Part shown: piece by piece, positions 54,206 to 61,597 of the stretch
How the letters are laid out: every line of letters begins with the position of its first letter
Position numbering within the stretch: position 1 is the stretch's first letter
NCBI GenBank assembly: GCA_009926615.1
Contig: RFOM01000001.1
Span: forward strand, 62,001-126,000
Direction: 5' to 3'
DNA: 64,000 bases
From: Pseudomonadota bacterium
GTDB taxonomy: Bacteria > Bdellovibrionota_B > Oligoflexia > Silvanigrellales > Silvanigrellaceae
Made by a program: the position numbers and the translations under genes
The notes under the pieces: model-generated
What the model saw: the letters and a program-made list of their open reading frames with translations, nothing else
The model's database searches: none
What the model was told of the DNA's origin: nothing

Positions 54206-54742
54206 TCATTTTTTACCTGATGACTTACCAACTTTGGTCGCAATGACCTCACCGACGTAGCGGATACCCTTGCCATGATAAGGCTCAGGTTCGCGGACGG
54301 CGCGAACTTGTGCGGCCACGCGGCCGACGAGTTCTTTGTCCGGACCCGCAACAACCACCTTGCCGGCCTTGTCTACGTCGAACGTAATTCCGGACGGAGG
54401 CGTCATATTCACAGGATGGGAATATCCAACCGTAAGAGTCAGATTTTTTCCGCTCATCGCTGCACGGTAACCGGTACCGACAAGCTCAAGTTGCCGACTA
54501 AAGCCAGCTGTAACACCTTCGACCATGTTGGCGAGAAGTGTTCTGTAGAGACCCCAGAAATTGGAGCCGTCTTCAACCGCCGGCTGAACTGCAACTTCAG
54601 CTCCGGACTGAGACAGTTTGATGCGTCCGAACGTTTCGCGCTTGAGCGCTCCCTTCGGTCCGTTCACTTCAAGCACGGCGCCGTTGAGTTTCACAGTCAC
54701 GCCGTTAGGAACTTTAACAGGTTGTTTGCCGATTCTTGACAT
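54206..54742 (-). CDS. rplF: 50S ribosomal protein L6
   Basis: A 178-residue L6: MSRIGKQPVKVPNGVTVKLN, LELVGTGYRAAMSGKNLTLT and REPEPYHGKGIRYVGE with a Lys-rich end. Two similar L6 halves are visible. Confidence 0.97.
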   Translation of the reverse strand: MSRIGKQPVKVPNGVTVKLNGAVLEVNGPKGALKRETFGRIKLSQSGAEVAVQPAVEDGSNFWGLYRTLLANMVEGVTAGFSRQLELVGTGYRAAMSGKNLTLTVGYSHPVNMTPPSGITFDVDKAGKVVVAGPDKELVGRVAAQVRAVREPEPYHGKGIRYVGEVIATKVGKSSGKK

Positions 54743-54771
54743 AAATCACACTCACTTCTTGAGGCCGCAGA

Positions 54772-55170
54772 TTACCAAACCTGCGCCAATACTTCGCCGC
54801 CAACCTTCTCTGCACGTGCTGTGGAGTCGGTCATAACGCCCTTAGGGGTAGACAGAATCGCGAACCCGAGACCAGCGCGAACTGGCTTCAATTTCGCAAC
54901 AGACGCATAGACGCGGCAGCCGGGTTTTGACACTCGGGCGATTCCGCGAATGACAGGCGCGCCACTCTCGCTGTACTTGACAGCGATCTTGATCTTGCCT
55001 TGGCCATTGTCACGAATGAGTCTGAAACCGCGGATGAACCCCTCGGATTCGAGAATCTTCGTCATGTCCACCTTCAGCTTGCTTGCAGGAACAACAGCAT
55101 AGCGGAGTCCGGCTCGGCTGGCGTTGCGAAGGCGGGTTAACATATCTGCAATTGGATCAGTCGTATTCAT
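54772..55170 (-). CDS. rpsH: 30S ribosomal protein S8
   Basis: A 132-residue S8 with TDPIADMLTRLRNASRAGLR, a middle strand region and the C-terminal GLGFAILSTPKGVMTDSTAR, and ends EVLAQVW. S8 binds 16S helix 21 and in enterobacteria represses the spc operon. Confidence 0.97.
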   Translation of the reverse strand: MNTTDPIADMLTRLRNASRAGLRYAVVPASKLKVDMTKILESEGFIRGFRLIRDNGQGKIKIAVKYSESGAPVIRGIARVSKPGCRVYASVAKLKPVRAGLGFAILSTPKGVMTDSTARAEKVGGEVLAQVW

Positions 55171-55181
55171 CTCAATTCACC

Positions 55182-55367
55182 TCACCAGCTTGCCTTGATC
55201 ATGCCGGGAATCTGGCCGTTCAACGCCAGCTTCCTAAGGCACAAACGGCAGACGCCGAAATCACGATAGAAGGCTCTCGGACGACCGCACTGGTTGCAAC
55301 GGTTATGTGCGCGCGTTGAGAATTTTGGTTTCTTGTTGGCTTTGTTGATCATTGCTAAGCGTGCCAT
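55182..55367 (-). CDS. rpsN: 30S ribosomal protein S14, zinc-binding type
   Basis: A 61-residue short S14 with the zinc-binding pattern [20 protein letters not shown] (two Cys-x2-Cys pairs). Enterobacteria have the long zinc-free form; this short type is common in Firmicutes, Thermus and many other phyla. Confidence 0.96.
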   Translation of the reverse strand: MARLAMINKANKKPKFSTRAHNRCNQCGRPRAFYRDFGVCRLCLRKLALNGQIPGMIKASW

Positions 55368-55377
55368 CGTTCAAACC

Positions 55378-56016
55378 TCACTTACGGAATGGCATGTCGA
55401 GAAGTGCGAGCATCTCGCGCGCAGCTTCGTCGGTTTTCGCAGAAGTCACAATTGTAATGCTCAAGCCGCGTGACTTGTCGACTTTGTCGGCCTCGATTTC
55501 CGGAAAAATAATCTGCTCACGCAGACCCAGAGAGTAATTTCCGCGACCGTCAAAGCTGTTCAGCGACACTCCGCGGAAGTCGCGAACACGAGGGAGAGCA
55601 ACGTTTACGAGTCGATCGTAGAATTCAAACATTCTTTCTCTGCGCAGAGTCACCGAAGCACCGATTGGCATACCTGCACGAAGTTTGAAGGATGCAATTG
55701 ATTTCTTAGCTCTGGTGATCAGCGGCTTCTGGCCGGTAATCATTTCGAGCTCGGCAGCTGCAGACTCAAGAGCCTTGATGTTCTGAGTCGCTTCGCCTTG
55801 GCATGTATTGACGACAATCTTTACGAGTTTCGGCAATTCCATTGTATTTACTTCTTTGTTGCGCTTCTTGAGCTCAGGAAGGACAACATCTTTGTACTTT
55901 GCTGCATAGCGGGGTTTCACACCCTTGACATGTGCACCGCGCGCGAGAGCTGCCGCACCGGCGTCATTTTTCTTGCCGCCGGACTTTTTGGCCGGCGCGT
56001 TCTTATCGGTTGCCAT
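55378..56016 (-). CDS. rplE: 50S ribosomal protein L5 with N-terminal extension
   Basis: A 212-residue L5, about 33 residues longer than the usual 179. The core is normal: [60 protein letters not shown] and [16 protein letters not shown]. The extra N-terminus ([20 protein letters not shown] and onward) is Lys/Ala-rich and holds no KOW motif, so it is not a fused L24. The start is two bases from the rplN stop, where rplX is normally found. Confidence 0.95.
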   Translation of the reverse strand: MATDKNAPAKKSGGKKNDAGAAALARGAHVKGVKPRYAAKYKDVVLPELKKRNKEVNTMELPKLVKIVVNTCQGEATQNIKALESAAAELEMITGQKPLITRAKKSIASFKLRAGMPIGASVTLRRERMFEFYDRLVNVALPRVRDFRGVSLNSFDGRGNYSLGLREQIIFPEIEADKVDKSRGLSITIVTSAKTDEAAREMLALLDMPFRK

Positions 56017-56018
56017 AA

Positions 56019-56396
56019 TTACAAGACCTCCGGAGCAAGACTGATAATTTTACCGCAGTTGCGGGCACGCAACTCACGGGCAACAGGTCCGAAAATACGA
56101 GTTCCGACAGGCTCACGCTCGTTCTTTACAATCTTGACAAGCACGGCCGCGTTCTCGTCGAAACGGATGCTTGATCCGTCCGTCCGGGACACTTCCTTTT
56201 TACATCTCACTACGATGGCCTTGTGAACTTCACCTTTCTTCACACGACCTCCCGGCACAGCGTCCCTGACCGAAACGACGATTAAGTCACCCACGCGCGC
56301 GTAACGGCGAAAAGAACCGCCCATTACACGAATAACGTTGAGTGATCGCGCTCCGCTGTTATCAGCTGCTACCAGGATGGATTCCGGTTGAATCAC
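56019..56396 (-). CDS. rplN: 50S ribosomal protein L14
   Basis: A 125-residue L14 with [40 protein letters not shown] and [20 protein letters not shown]. It is followed directly by rplE rather than rplX. Confidence 0.97.
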   Translation of the reverse strand: MIQPESILVAADNSGARSLNVIRVMGGSFRRYARVGDLIVVSVRDAVPGGRVKKGEVHKAIVVRCKKEVSRTDGSSIRFDENAAVLVKIVKNEREPVGTRIFGPVARELRARNCGKIISLAPEVL

Positions 56397-56422
56397 GATA
56401 CACCTCTTACAATCTCTTCAAA

Positions 56423-56677
56423 TTAAATTACGGAAACAACTTTCCAGCTCTTGGTCTTCGAAATACGCCGGCAGGGAAGAATCGTTACTTCCTTGCCAAC
56501 TACAACTGCTGCAGTACCTGTGTCCACATGCAGCGAAATCTCGCGACGCAAACGCTTGCCATATCGCTCATTCACAACCACGCGCGGTACCTCAACCTTT
56601 GCGGTCTTGCCATCTTTGGAGAGGCCGACAACACGGGCTCTCAGGGGATTCTTTGTTACTTTATCTGTCGTTGCCAC
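56423..56677 (-). CDS. rpsQ: 30S ribosomal protein S17
   Basis: An 84-residue OB-fold S17: RARVVGLSKDGKTAKVEVPR, YGKRLRREISLHVDTGTAAV and GKEVTILPCRRISKTKSWKV. Standard order rpmC-rpsQ-rplN. Confidence 0.96.
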   Translation of the reverse strand: MATTDKVTKNPLRARVVGLSKDGKTAKVEVPRVVVNERYGKRLRREISLHVDTGTAAVVVGKEVTILPCRRISKTKSWKVVSVI

Positions 56678-56687
56678 AGCCTAACCC

Positions 56688-56885
56688 TCACTTCTTCTTC
56701 TGACTGGATACAGCGGTGCGTGCAAGAGCGCGAAGCTCACGACGCAGCTGAACTGGGCCCTTGCCCGAACTTATTGTGCTCGGATCCAAAGACACGCGAA
56801 ATTTGACCAAGTCCTTGGCCAGCTCCTTGTGACGTGCTGCAGCATCGGCGGCCGACAATACGTCTTTTGCTTTCTTCGAGCTCAT
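56688..56885 (-). CDS. rpmC: 50S ribosomal protein L29
   Basis: A 65-residue L29. The ATG at 56885-56883 shares a base with the rplP stop (TAATG) and has GGGAGG upstream. HKELAKDLVKFRVSLDPST then VQLRRELRALARTAVSSQKK show the two-helix L29 pattern. The N-terminal 20 residues are divergent. Confidence 0.9.
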   Translation of the reverse strand: MSSKKAKDVLSAADAAARHKELAKDLVKFRVSLDPSTISSGKGPVQLRRELRALARTAVSSQKKK

Positions 56886-57310
56886 TAAACCTCCCAAATC
56901 TTCGCAGCACGGGAAACCACGCGCGTCTTGAACGGCAGCTTCGCCGCAGCGAGGGCAAACGCTTCCTGAGCGAGATTCTCAGGAATACCTTGGATTTCGA
57001 ACACTACGCGACCAGCGCGAATGGGCGCAACCCAATGATCCAAGCCGCCTTTTCCTGAACCCATTCGAGTTTCAGCCGGCTTTTTTGTAATCGGCTTGTC
57101 AGGAAACACACGAATCCACACCTTACCACCACGCTTAATGTGACGAGTCAAGGCAATTCGGCTCGCTTCGATTTGGCGGGATGTAAGTTTTCCCGGCTCA
57201 ACGGCCTGAAGAGCGAAATCACCAAGCGAAACCGTGTTGCAGCGGTCAGCAACACCCTTAATACGTCCCTTGTGGGACTTACGAAACTTAACTTTCTTTG
57301 GAGCTAACAT
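56885..57310 (-). CDS. rplP: 50S ribosomal protein L16
   Basis: A 141-residue L16: [59 protein letters not shown] and [20 protein letters not shown]. Located near the peptidyl-transferase centre. Coupled to rpmC. Confidence 0.97.
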   Translation of the reverse strand: MLAPKKVKFRKSHKGRIKGVADRCNTVSLGDFALQAVEPGKLTSRQIEASRIALTRHIKRGGKVWIRVFPDKPITKKPAETRMGSGKGGLDHWVAPIRAGRVVFEIQGIPENLAQEAFALAAAKLPFKTRVVSRAAKIWEV

Positions 57311-57316
57311 CGTCCA

Positions 57317-58009
57317 TCACTCCTCATTCGAGCGTGGCGTACGGCTTTCCTTGCCAGGAACTGCCTTGCCGAAGATTTCGTTCTTGAAAATCCACACCTT
57401 AACCCCAATGATTCCATATGTGGTGAGTGCTTCTGCCGTTGCATAATCAATATCAGCACGGAGGGTATGGAGCGGAACGCGTCCTTCCATGTACCACTCG
57501 GTACGCGCCATTTCTGCGCCGTTGAGACGGCCGGAAACGCGAACCTTGATGCCCTTGGCACCTGCCTTCATTGCTGACTGCATGACCTTGCGCATTGCTC
57601 TGCGGAAGGAAATACGCTTCTCAAGCTGCTGAGCAACGTTGAGGGCGCTCCACTGAGCGTTCGTGTCGGCGTTCTTAACCTCAAAAATGTCAACCTTAAC
57701 TGCACGCTCAGGTTGTTTGAGAAGAGCCTTAATTTCGTCACGAAGAACTTCAATACCCTTACCTTGCTTGCCGATGATTCGACCGGGCTTGGCGGTGTAA
57801 ATTTTTACCAGAAGCTGCTTCGCCGCGCGTTCGATCTCAATCTTTGAGACGCCTGCAACGTCAACGGAGCCGTACTTCTTCGTGATGAACTTTCTGACGT
57901 TCAAGTCTTCATTAAGATACCTTGCGAAGTCGCGCTGGCTGAACCAACGGGAGTCCCAAGTCTTGTTGATACCCAAACGCAAACCAATTGGATTTACTTT
58001 CTGTCCCAC
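57317..58009 (-). CDS. rpsC: 30S ribosomal protein S3
   Basis: A 230-residue S3 with [20 protein letters not shown], a KH domain ([20 protein letters not shown]) and a C-terminal domain with [20 protein letters not shown] and [15 protein letters not shown]. At the mRNA entry site. Confidence 0.97.
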   Translation of the reverse strand: MGQKVNPIGLRLGINKTWDSRWFSQRDFARYLNEDLNVRKFITKKYGSVDVAGVSKIEIERAAKQLLVKIYTAKPGRIIGKQGKGIEVLRDEIKALLKQPERAVKVDIFEVKNADTNAQWSALNVAQQLEKRISFRRAMRKVMQSAMKAGAKGIKVRVSGRLNGAEMARTEWYMEGRVPLHTLRADIDYATAEALTTYGIIGVKVWIFKNEIFGKAVPGKESRTPRSNEE

Positions 58010-58022
58010 TGCAAATCCCCTC

Positions 58023-58346
58023 TCAAGCCAGTGCCAAGCGCACTGTTAGGTGTGAAGTTTTCTTCGTCACAGGTGACGCACGCCCTTGAGCGCGCGGCAT
58101 ATAAGTCGTGCGACGAGGTCCTTCGTCAACCACCAAATCAGCCACTACCGCGTTGGCTGCCAATTCCCTTGGAAGTTGCGCCATTGCAGATTTAATCAAT
58201 TTAATTGTCGCCACCGAACCTGCCCGTCTCTCGGCACTCAGGAGAGCAACTGCAGCTGCAGCTGTCTTGCCTTTAACCAGAGGACGCAGAAGACGCGCTT
58301 TGCGGGGCGTGCACTTTGCTGCGTAATGCGAAGCTTTAGCGTTCAT
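58023..58346 (-). CDS. rplV: 50S ribosomal protein L22
   Basis: A 107-residue L22. Start ATG 58346 with GGGGAG upstream; an open frame extends 49 codons into rpsS but is an overlap artefact. [40 protein letters not shown] and the C-terminal [20 protein letters not shown] are family motifs. Confidence 0.95.
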   Translation of the reverse strand: MNAKASHYAAKCTPRKARLLRPLVKGKTAAAAVALLSAERRAGSVATIKLIKSAMAQLPRELAANAVVADLVVDEGPRRTTYMPRAQGRASPVTKKTSHLTVRLALA

Positions 58347-58356
58347 ACCACTCCCC

Positions 58357-58632
58357 TCACTTCTTCTTTGCTGTCTTCTTATCGGCACCATGACCGAAGA
58401 AGGTACGAGTTGGAGCAAACTCACCGAGTTTGTGACCAACCATGTTTTCGTTGACGTAAACAGGAACGAACTTCTTGCCGTTGTGTACGGCAAAGGTCAG
58501 ACCCACAAAATCAGGAACGATTGTCGAGCGGCGGCTCCAGGTTTTGATAACCTTCCCTGCTCCCTTATTCTTATCAGCCGCCTTAAGCAGGTAACCATCA
58601 ATAAATGGACCCTTTTTTAACGAACGTGGCAT
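58357..58632 (-). CDS. rpsS: 30S ribosomal protein S19
   Basis: A 91-residue S19: [39 protein letters not shown] and [20 protein letters not shown]. The typical pattern and place between rplB and rplV. Confidence 0.97.
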   Translation of the reverse strand: MPRSLKKGPFIDGYLLKAADKNKGAGKVIKTWSRRSTIVPDFVGLTFAVHNGKKFVPVYVNENMVGHKLGEFAPTRTFFGHGADKKTAKKK

Positions 58633-58646
58633 AAATCAAACCTCTC

Positions 58647-59480
58647 TTACTTCTTCTTGCGGCGACTAATAATGAACTTGTCACTCGGTCTGGCAGTGCG
58701 GCGAGTCTTGTAACCTTTGGCCAACTGTCCCCATGGTGAACATGGATGACGACCACCGGATGTACGGCCTTCACCACCACCCATCGGATGGTCGATCGGG
58801 TTCATAGCCACACCACGGACGGCCGGACGAACACCCTTCCAGCGAGCGCGTCCTGCTTTTCCGAGGGAAACGTTCATATGGTCAGCATTTGAAACTGTTC
58901 CGACTGTCGCGTAGCAGTTCTCGGGAATCATTCGCAACTCGCCTGAAGGCATACGCACCTGAGCATAACCTTCAATACGACCTACAAGCGTTGCCGAACC
59001 GCCGGCACTGCGTACCAGTTTAGCTCCGGCGCCCGGCTTCAGCTCAATGCTGTGGATCGCCGTACCCGCAGGAATCTTCCTCATGGGCAGGCTGTTTCCG
59101 GGCTTGATGTCCGCTTCTTCCGAATTAAGAATTTTCGTTCCGACTGTCACGCCGTTCGTCGCCAGATGGTAGCGACGGTCGCCGTCCTTGTACTGGACCA
59201 GCGAGATAAAAGCAGTGCGGTTCGGATCATACTCAACGCTCGTCACAACACCTTCGATGTTCCGACGTGTGCGTTTCCAATCGATGATACGGTACTTGCG
59301 CTTGTTGCCGCCGCCGTGGTGACGGACAACAATACGACCGTTGTTATTGCGGCCTGCCTTCTTGGGCAGAGCCTCCAACAAACCCTTGTAGGGTTCGTTT
59401 GTTGTCAAAACTTCGCGGTACTTAATGTAGCTTTGGAACCGCGTGGTGGCCGTGTAAGGCCTCATCTGACGAATTGCCAT
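58647..59480 (-). CDS. rplB: 50S ribosomal protein L2
   Basis: A 277-residue L2 with NNNGRIVVRHHGGGNKRKYR, the middle SH3-like part, and the C-terminal RPAVRGVAMNPIDHPMGGGE followed by GRTSGGRHPCSPWG. The His in NPIDHPMGGGEG is the conserved residue near the catalytic centre. Confidence 0.98.
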   Translation of the reverse strand: MAIRQMRPYTATTRFQSYIKYREVLTTNEPYKGLLEALPKKAGRNNNGRIVVRHHGGGNKRKYRIIDWKRTRRNIEGVVTSVEYDPNRTAFISLVQYKDGDRRYHLATNGVTVGTKILNSEEADIKPGNSLPMRKIPAGTAIHSIELKPGAGAKLVRSAGGSATLVGRIEGYAQVRMPSGELRMIPENCYATVGTVSNADHMNVSLGKAGRARWKGVRPAVRGVAMNPIDHPMGGGEGRTSGGRHPCSPWGQLAKGYKTRRTARPSDKFIISRRKKK

Positions 59481-59530
59481 AAACCTCTCCTACAGGCGCG
59501 ATAACGAGGTAATTTTCCGCGCCCCTGTTA

Positions 59531-59857
59531 TTACTTACTCTGCTCAGTTTCCGTCGAAACCAAACCTGCCACCGGCAGTGTTTGTCCTTCTTTCAACCGA
59601 ACGAATGCCTTCTTGTAATTTGGAGCCTTCACCGTAACCGGACCAGCGCTCTTGCTGCGTGCTTTACGCGCAGTGCGGCCGCGGAAAATTGCTGTGTTCA
59701 CGTCGAGAACATCAACGCCGAAAACAGTTTTAACGGCTTTGGCAACGTCTGCCTTGGTCGCTTTCTTGGCCACTTTCAACGCAAACACATTTTGCGCAGA
59801 GAGTGTCACTGCTTTTTCACTCAGAATTGAACCGAGAATAACGAGATCTGAACGCAT
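59531..59857 (-). CDS. rplW: 50S ribosomal protein L23
   Basis: A 108-residue L23 at the exit tunnel. SEKAVTLSAQNVFALKVAKK, KADVAKAVKTVFGVDVLDVN and the C-terminal PNYKKAFVRLKEGQTLPV are typical. Start ATG 59857 follows GGGGGGAG; the frame runs further upstream into rplD as a shadow. Confidence 0.95.
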   Translation of the reverse strand: MRSDLVILGSILSEKAVTLSAQNVFALKVAKKATKADVAKAVKTVFGVDVLDVNTAIFRGRTARKARSKSAGPVTVKAPNYKKAFVRLKEGQTLPVAGLVSTETEQSK

Positions 59858-59868
59858 CTCTCCCCCCT

Positions 59869-60465
59869 TTACTTCGTAAGACGGCGAGAGAGGATTTCCA
59901 TCGCCTCTCCGGTCGCAACTAATTTTCTGCACTCAACAATATCCAGCGCAGTCACCTGCTCAGGCTTGACCAGAACAACACCGCGAATGTTGCGAACTGC
60001 GCGCAATGTGAGTTCGGAAGGATTCGACAAGCAGACCAGAACTTTTCCGGCCTTCTCGTCGATGGCCTTAAAAAGTTTCCACGCGTCTTTGGTCTTTCCT
60101 GACGGGATATCAACTGCCCCGGTGAAAACCTTTCCGGCTTTTACGCGGTGGGCAAGTGCGATTTGCAGAGCAACGTTCGCCATCTTGCTCGGAATCGCTT
60201 CGCGGTAATCACGAGCCTTTGGACCGTGTGCAACTCCGCCGCCGACATGGAGAGGAGAAACGAACGAGCCGCGGCGCGCGCTGCCTGTTTTCTTTTGCTT
60301 GAATGGCTTTTTGCCTGTCGAAGCGACCATGGCACGGGTTTTTACACCGACTGTCCCTTGGCGACGATTAGCACGGTAAGCCTTCACGATCTGCCACAAG
60401 GTGCCTTCGTTTTTCTCGGCGCCTTCAGCCAACCAACTTGGTAATGTGTTAATTTGTGACAACAT
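59869..60465 (-). CDS. rplD: 50S ribosomal protein L4
   Basis: A 198-residue L4. LWQIVKAYRANRRQGTVGVK, then KPFKQKKTGSARRGSFVSPL with HGPKARDYREAIP form the tunnel loop, and the C-terminal NIRGVVLVKPEQVTALDIVE is typical. Start ATG 60465 with GAGGG six bases upstream. L4 controls its own operon in enterobacteria, but the short leader here leaves no room for that structure. Confidence 0.95.
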   Translation of the reverse strand: MLSQINTLPSWLAEGAEKNEGTLWQIVKAYRANRRQGTVGVKTRAMVASTGKKPFKQKKTGSARRGSFVSPLHVGGGVAHGPKARDYREAIPSKMANVALQIALAHRVKAGKVFTGAVDIPSGKTKDAWKLFKAIDEKAGKVLVCLSNPSELTLRAVRNIRGVVLVKPEQVTALDIVECRKLVATGEAMEILSRRLTK

Positions 60466-60488
60466 ATGTGTGTCCCTCACTCGCCGAG

Positions 60489-61040
60489 TTAAATAAATAC
60501 AACGCCGCCGCGAGGTCCGGGTACGCCACCGACAACTGCGAGGATGGACTCCTCACTTGACCAGTAAGCAACTTCAACCTTGCGAAGGGTAACTTGTGAA
60601 TCTCCATGGTGACCGGGCAGTCTCTTGCCCTTTGGAGTACGACCGGGTTCAGTACGCATACCGACAGAACCGGGTGCACGATGAAAACGGCTACCATGAC
60701 TTGCAGGACCACCTGCAAATCCGTGACGGGTCACAGCATCCTGAAACCCTTTTCCTTTGGAGATTCCTGTTAATTTGACGAGCTGGCCTGTCGCGAGAGC
60801 CGGCGAGCTGACAGAGGCACCGACAGGGAATTCTGCGGCGTTTTGAACTGCCCATCCACGAGTCGTCTTCTTCTTTGCACCGGTGTCGTACTCAACGACA
60901 ACAAGAGTGCGCCCATCTTGGAGACTTTCGTGGCGGACAACCTTTGCAGGCTGAAGACGGAGTACTGTAACTCCCTGAGCTTCTCCTGCTTCGGTAAATG
61001 CACTGGTCATTCCGACCTTTACGAATGCATTACGTACCAT
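60489..61040 (-). CDS. rplC: 50S ribosomal protein L3 (short form)
   Basis: A 183-residue L3, shorter than the usual 205-210. The core is intact: KVGMTSAFTEAGEAQGVTVL, ISKGKGFQDAVTRHGFAGGP, ASHGSRFHRAPGSVG and GKRLPGHHGDSQVT. The N-terminus reads MVRNAFVKVGM rather than MxGLIGKKVGM, and the middle and C-terminal extensions are reduced. Confidence 0.93.
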   Translation of the reverse strand: MVRNAFVKVGMTSAFTEAGEAQGVTVLRLQPAKVVRHESLQDGRTLVVVEYDTGAKKKTTRGWAVQNAAEFPVGASVSSPALATGQLVKLTGISKGKGFQDAVTRHGFAGGPASHGSRFHRAPGSVGMRTEPGRTPKGKRLPGHHGDSQVTLRKVEVAYWSSEESILAVVGGVPGPRGGVVFI

Positions 61041-61121
61041 ATGACTTACCTCGGACTGGATGCGAGTCGTTCGCAGCGCCAGTTTGTAATGGAACCAACC
61101 GCCCTGAGGCGATTAGCTCAG

Positions 61122-61433
61122 TTAGTACAGGTTAATCTCGACATCAACGCCGGCAGCGAGGTCGAGCTTCATCAGCGCGTCAACGGTCTGCTGCTTTGGT
61201 TCAAGCAAATCGATCAGACGACGATGTGTTCTGATTTCGAATTGCTCACGGGATTTCTTGTCCACATGCGGTGAACGCAAAACCGTGTAACGGTTGATGA
61301 GAGTTGGCATTGGTACTGGTCCTGCAATGCGGGCACCGGTTCCCTTTGCCTTGTTAATGATTTGAGCGACGCTCTGATCCACAAGCGCCACATCGTATCC
61401 CTTAAGACGAATTCTAATTTTTTGGCTTTCCAT
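61122..61433 (-). CDS. rpsJ: 30S ribosomal protein S10
   Basis: A 103-residue S10: [40 protein letters not shown] and [20 protein letters not shown]. Start ATG 61433 with GGAG eight bases upstream. First gene of the S10 operon, 81 bases ahead of rplC, with its own promoter and separated from rpoC by a terminator. Confidence 0.96.
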   Translation of the reverse strand: MESQKIRIRLKGYDVALVDQSVAQIINKAKGTGARIAGPVPMPTLINRYTVLRSPHVDKKSREQFEIRTHRRLIDLLEPKQQTVDALMKLDLAAGVDVEINLY

Positions 61434-61460
61434 CGAGACATCTCCAAGTATGGGCATCGA

Positions 61461-61489
61461 GCCATATCCAACAGCCGAAACCTTGTCAA
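61461..61489 (-). promoter_or_regulatory. Probable sigma-70 promoter of the S10 operon
   Basis: On the minus strand a perfect -35 TTGACA (61489-61484) is 17 bases from a weaker -10 TATGGC (61466-61461). Transcription would start near 61454 and give a leader of about 20 bases before rpsJ. It lies just after the rpoC terminator, as expected for the operon promoter. Confidence 0.6.
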
Positions 61490-61531
61490 GCAATCCTTGA
61501 AAAATAGAATTGAAGCGGATTTATCGATGCC

Positions 61532-61571
61532 AAAAATAAAAAAACCCCGAGCACTCCGCTCGGGGTTTTTT
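61532..61571 (-). terminator. Intrinsic terminator after rpoC
   Basis: Perfect eight-base stem ccccgagc (61545-61552) and gctcgggg (61558-61565) with a five-base loop. Reading leftwards it is followed by a T-rich run (complement of 61532-61544). It separates the rpoBC transcript from the S10 operon. Confidence 0.9.
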
Positions 61572-61597
61572 CAAAGTCCTCAGGGGACACAAAGACA

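Noticed and set aside
55900-56016. Fusion of L24 to the N-terminus of L5
   Set aside because: The extension is too short and lacks a KOW motif or the VRxGDxVxVxxGxxKG pattern; it is a simple basic tail.
61108-61134. tRNA-like string gattagctcagttagta near the end of rpsJ
   Set aside because: It resembles a D-arm, but the matching half-stem, anticodon arm and T-loop are absent, and most of the needed sequence lies in rpsJ coding sequence on the other strand.
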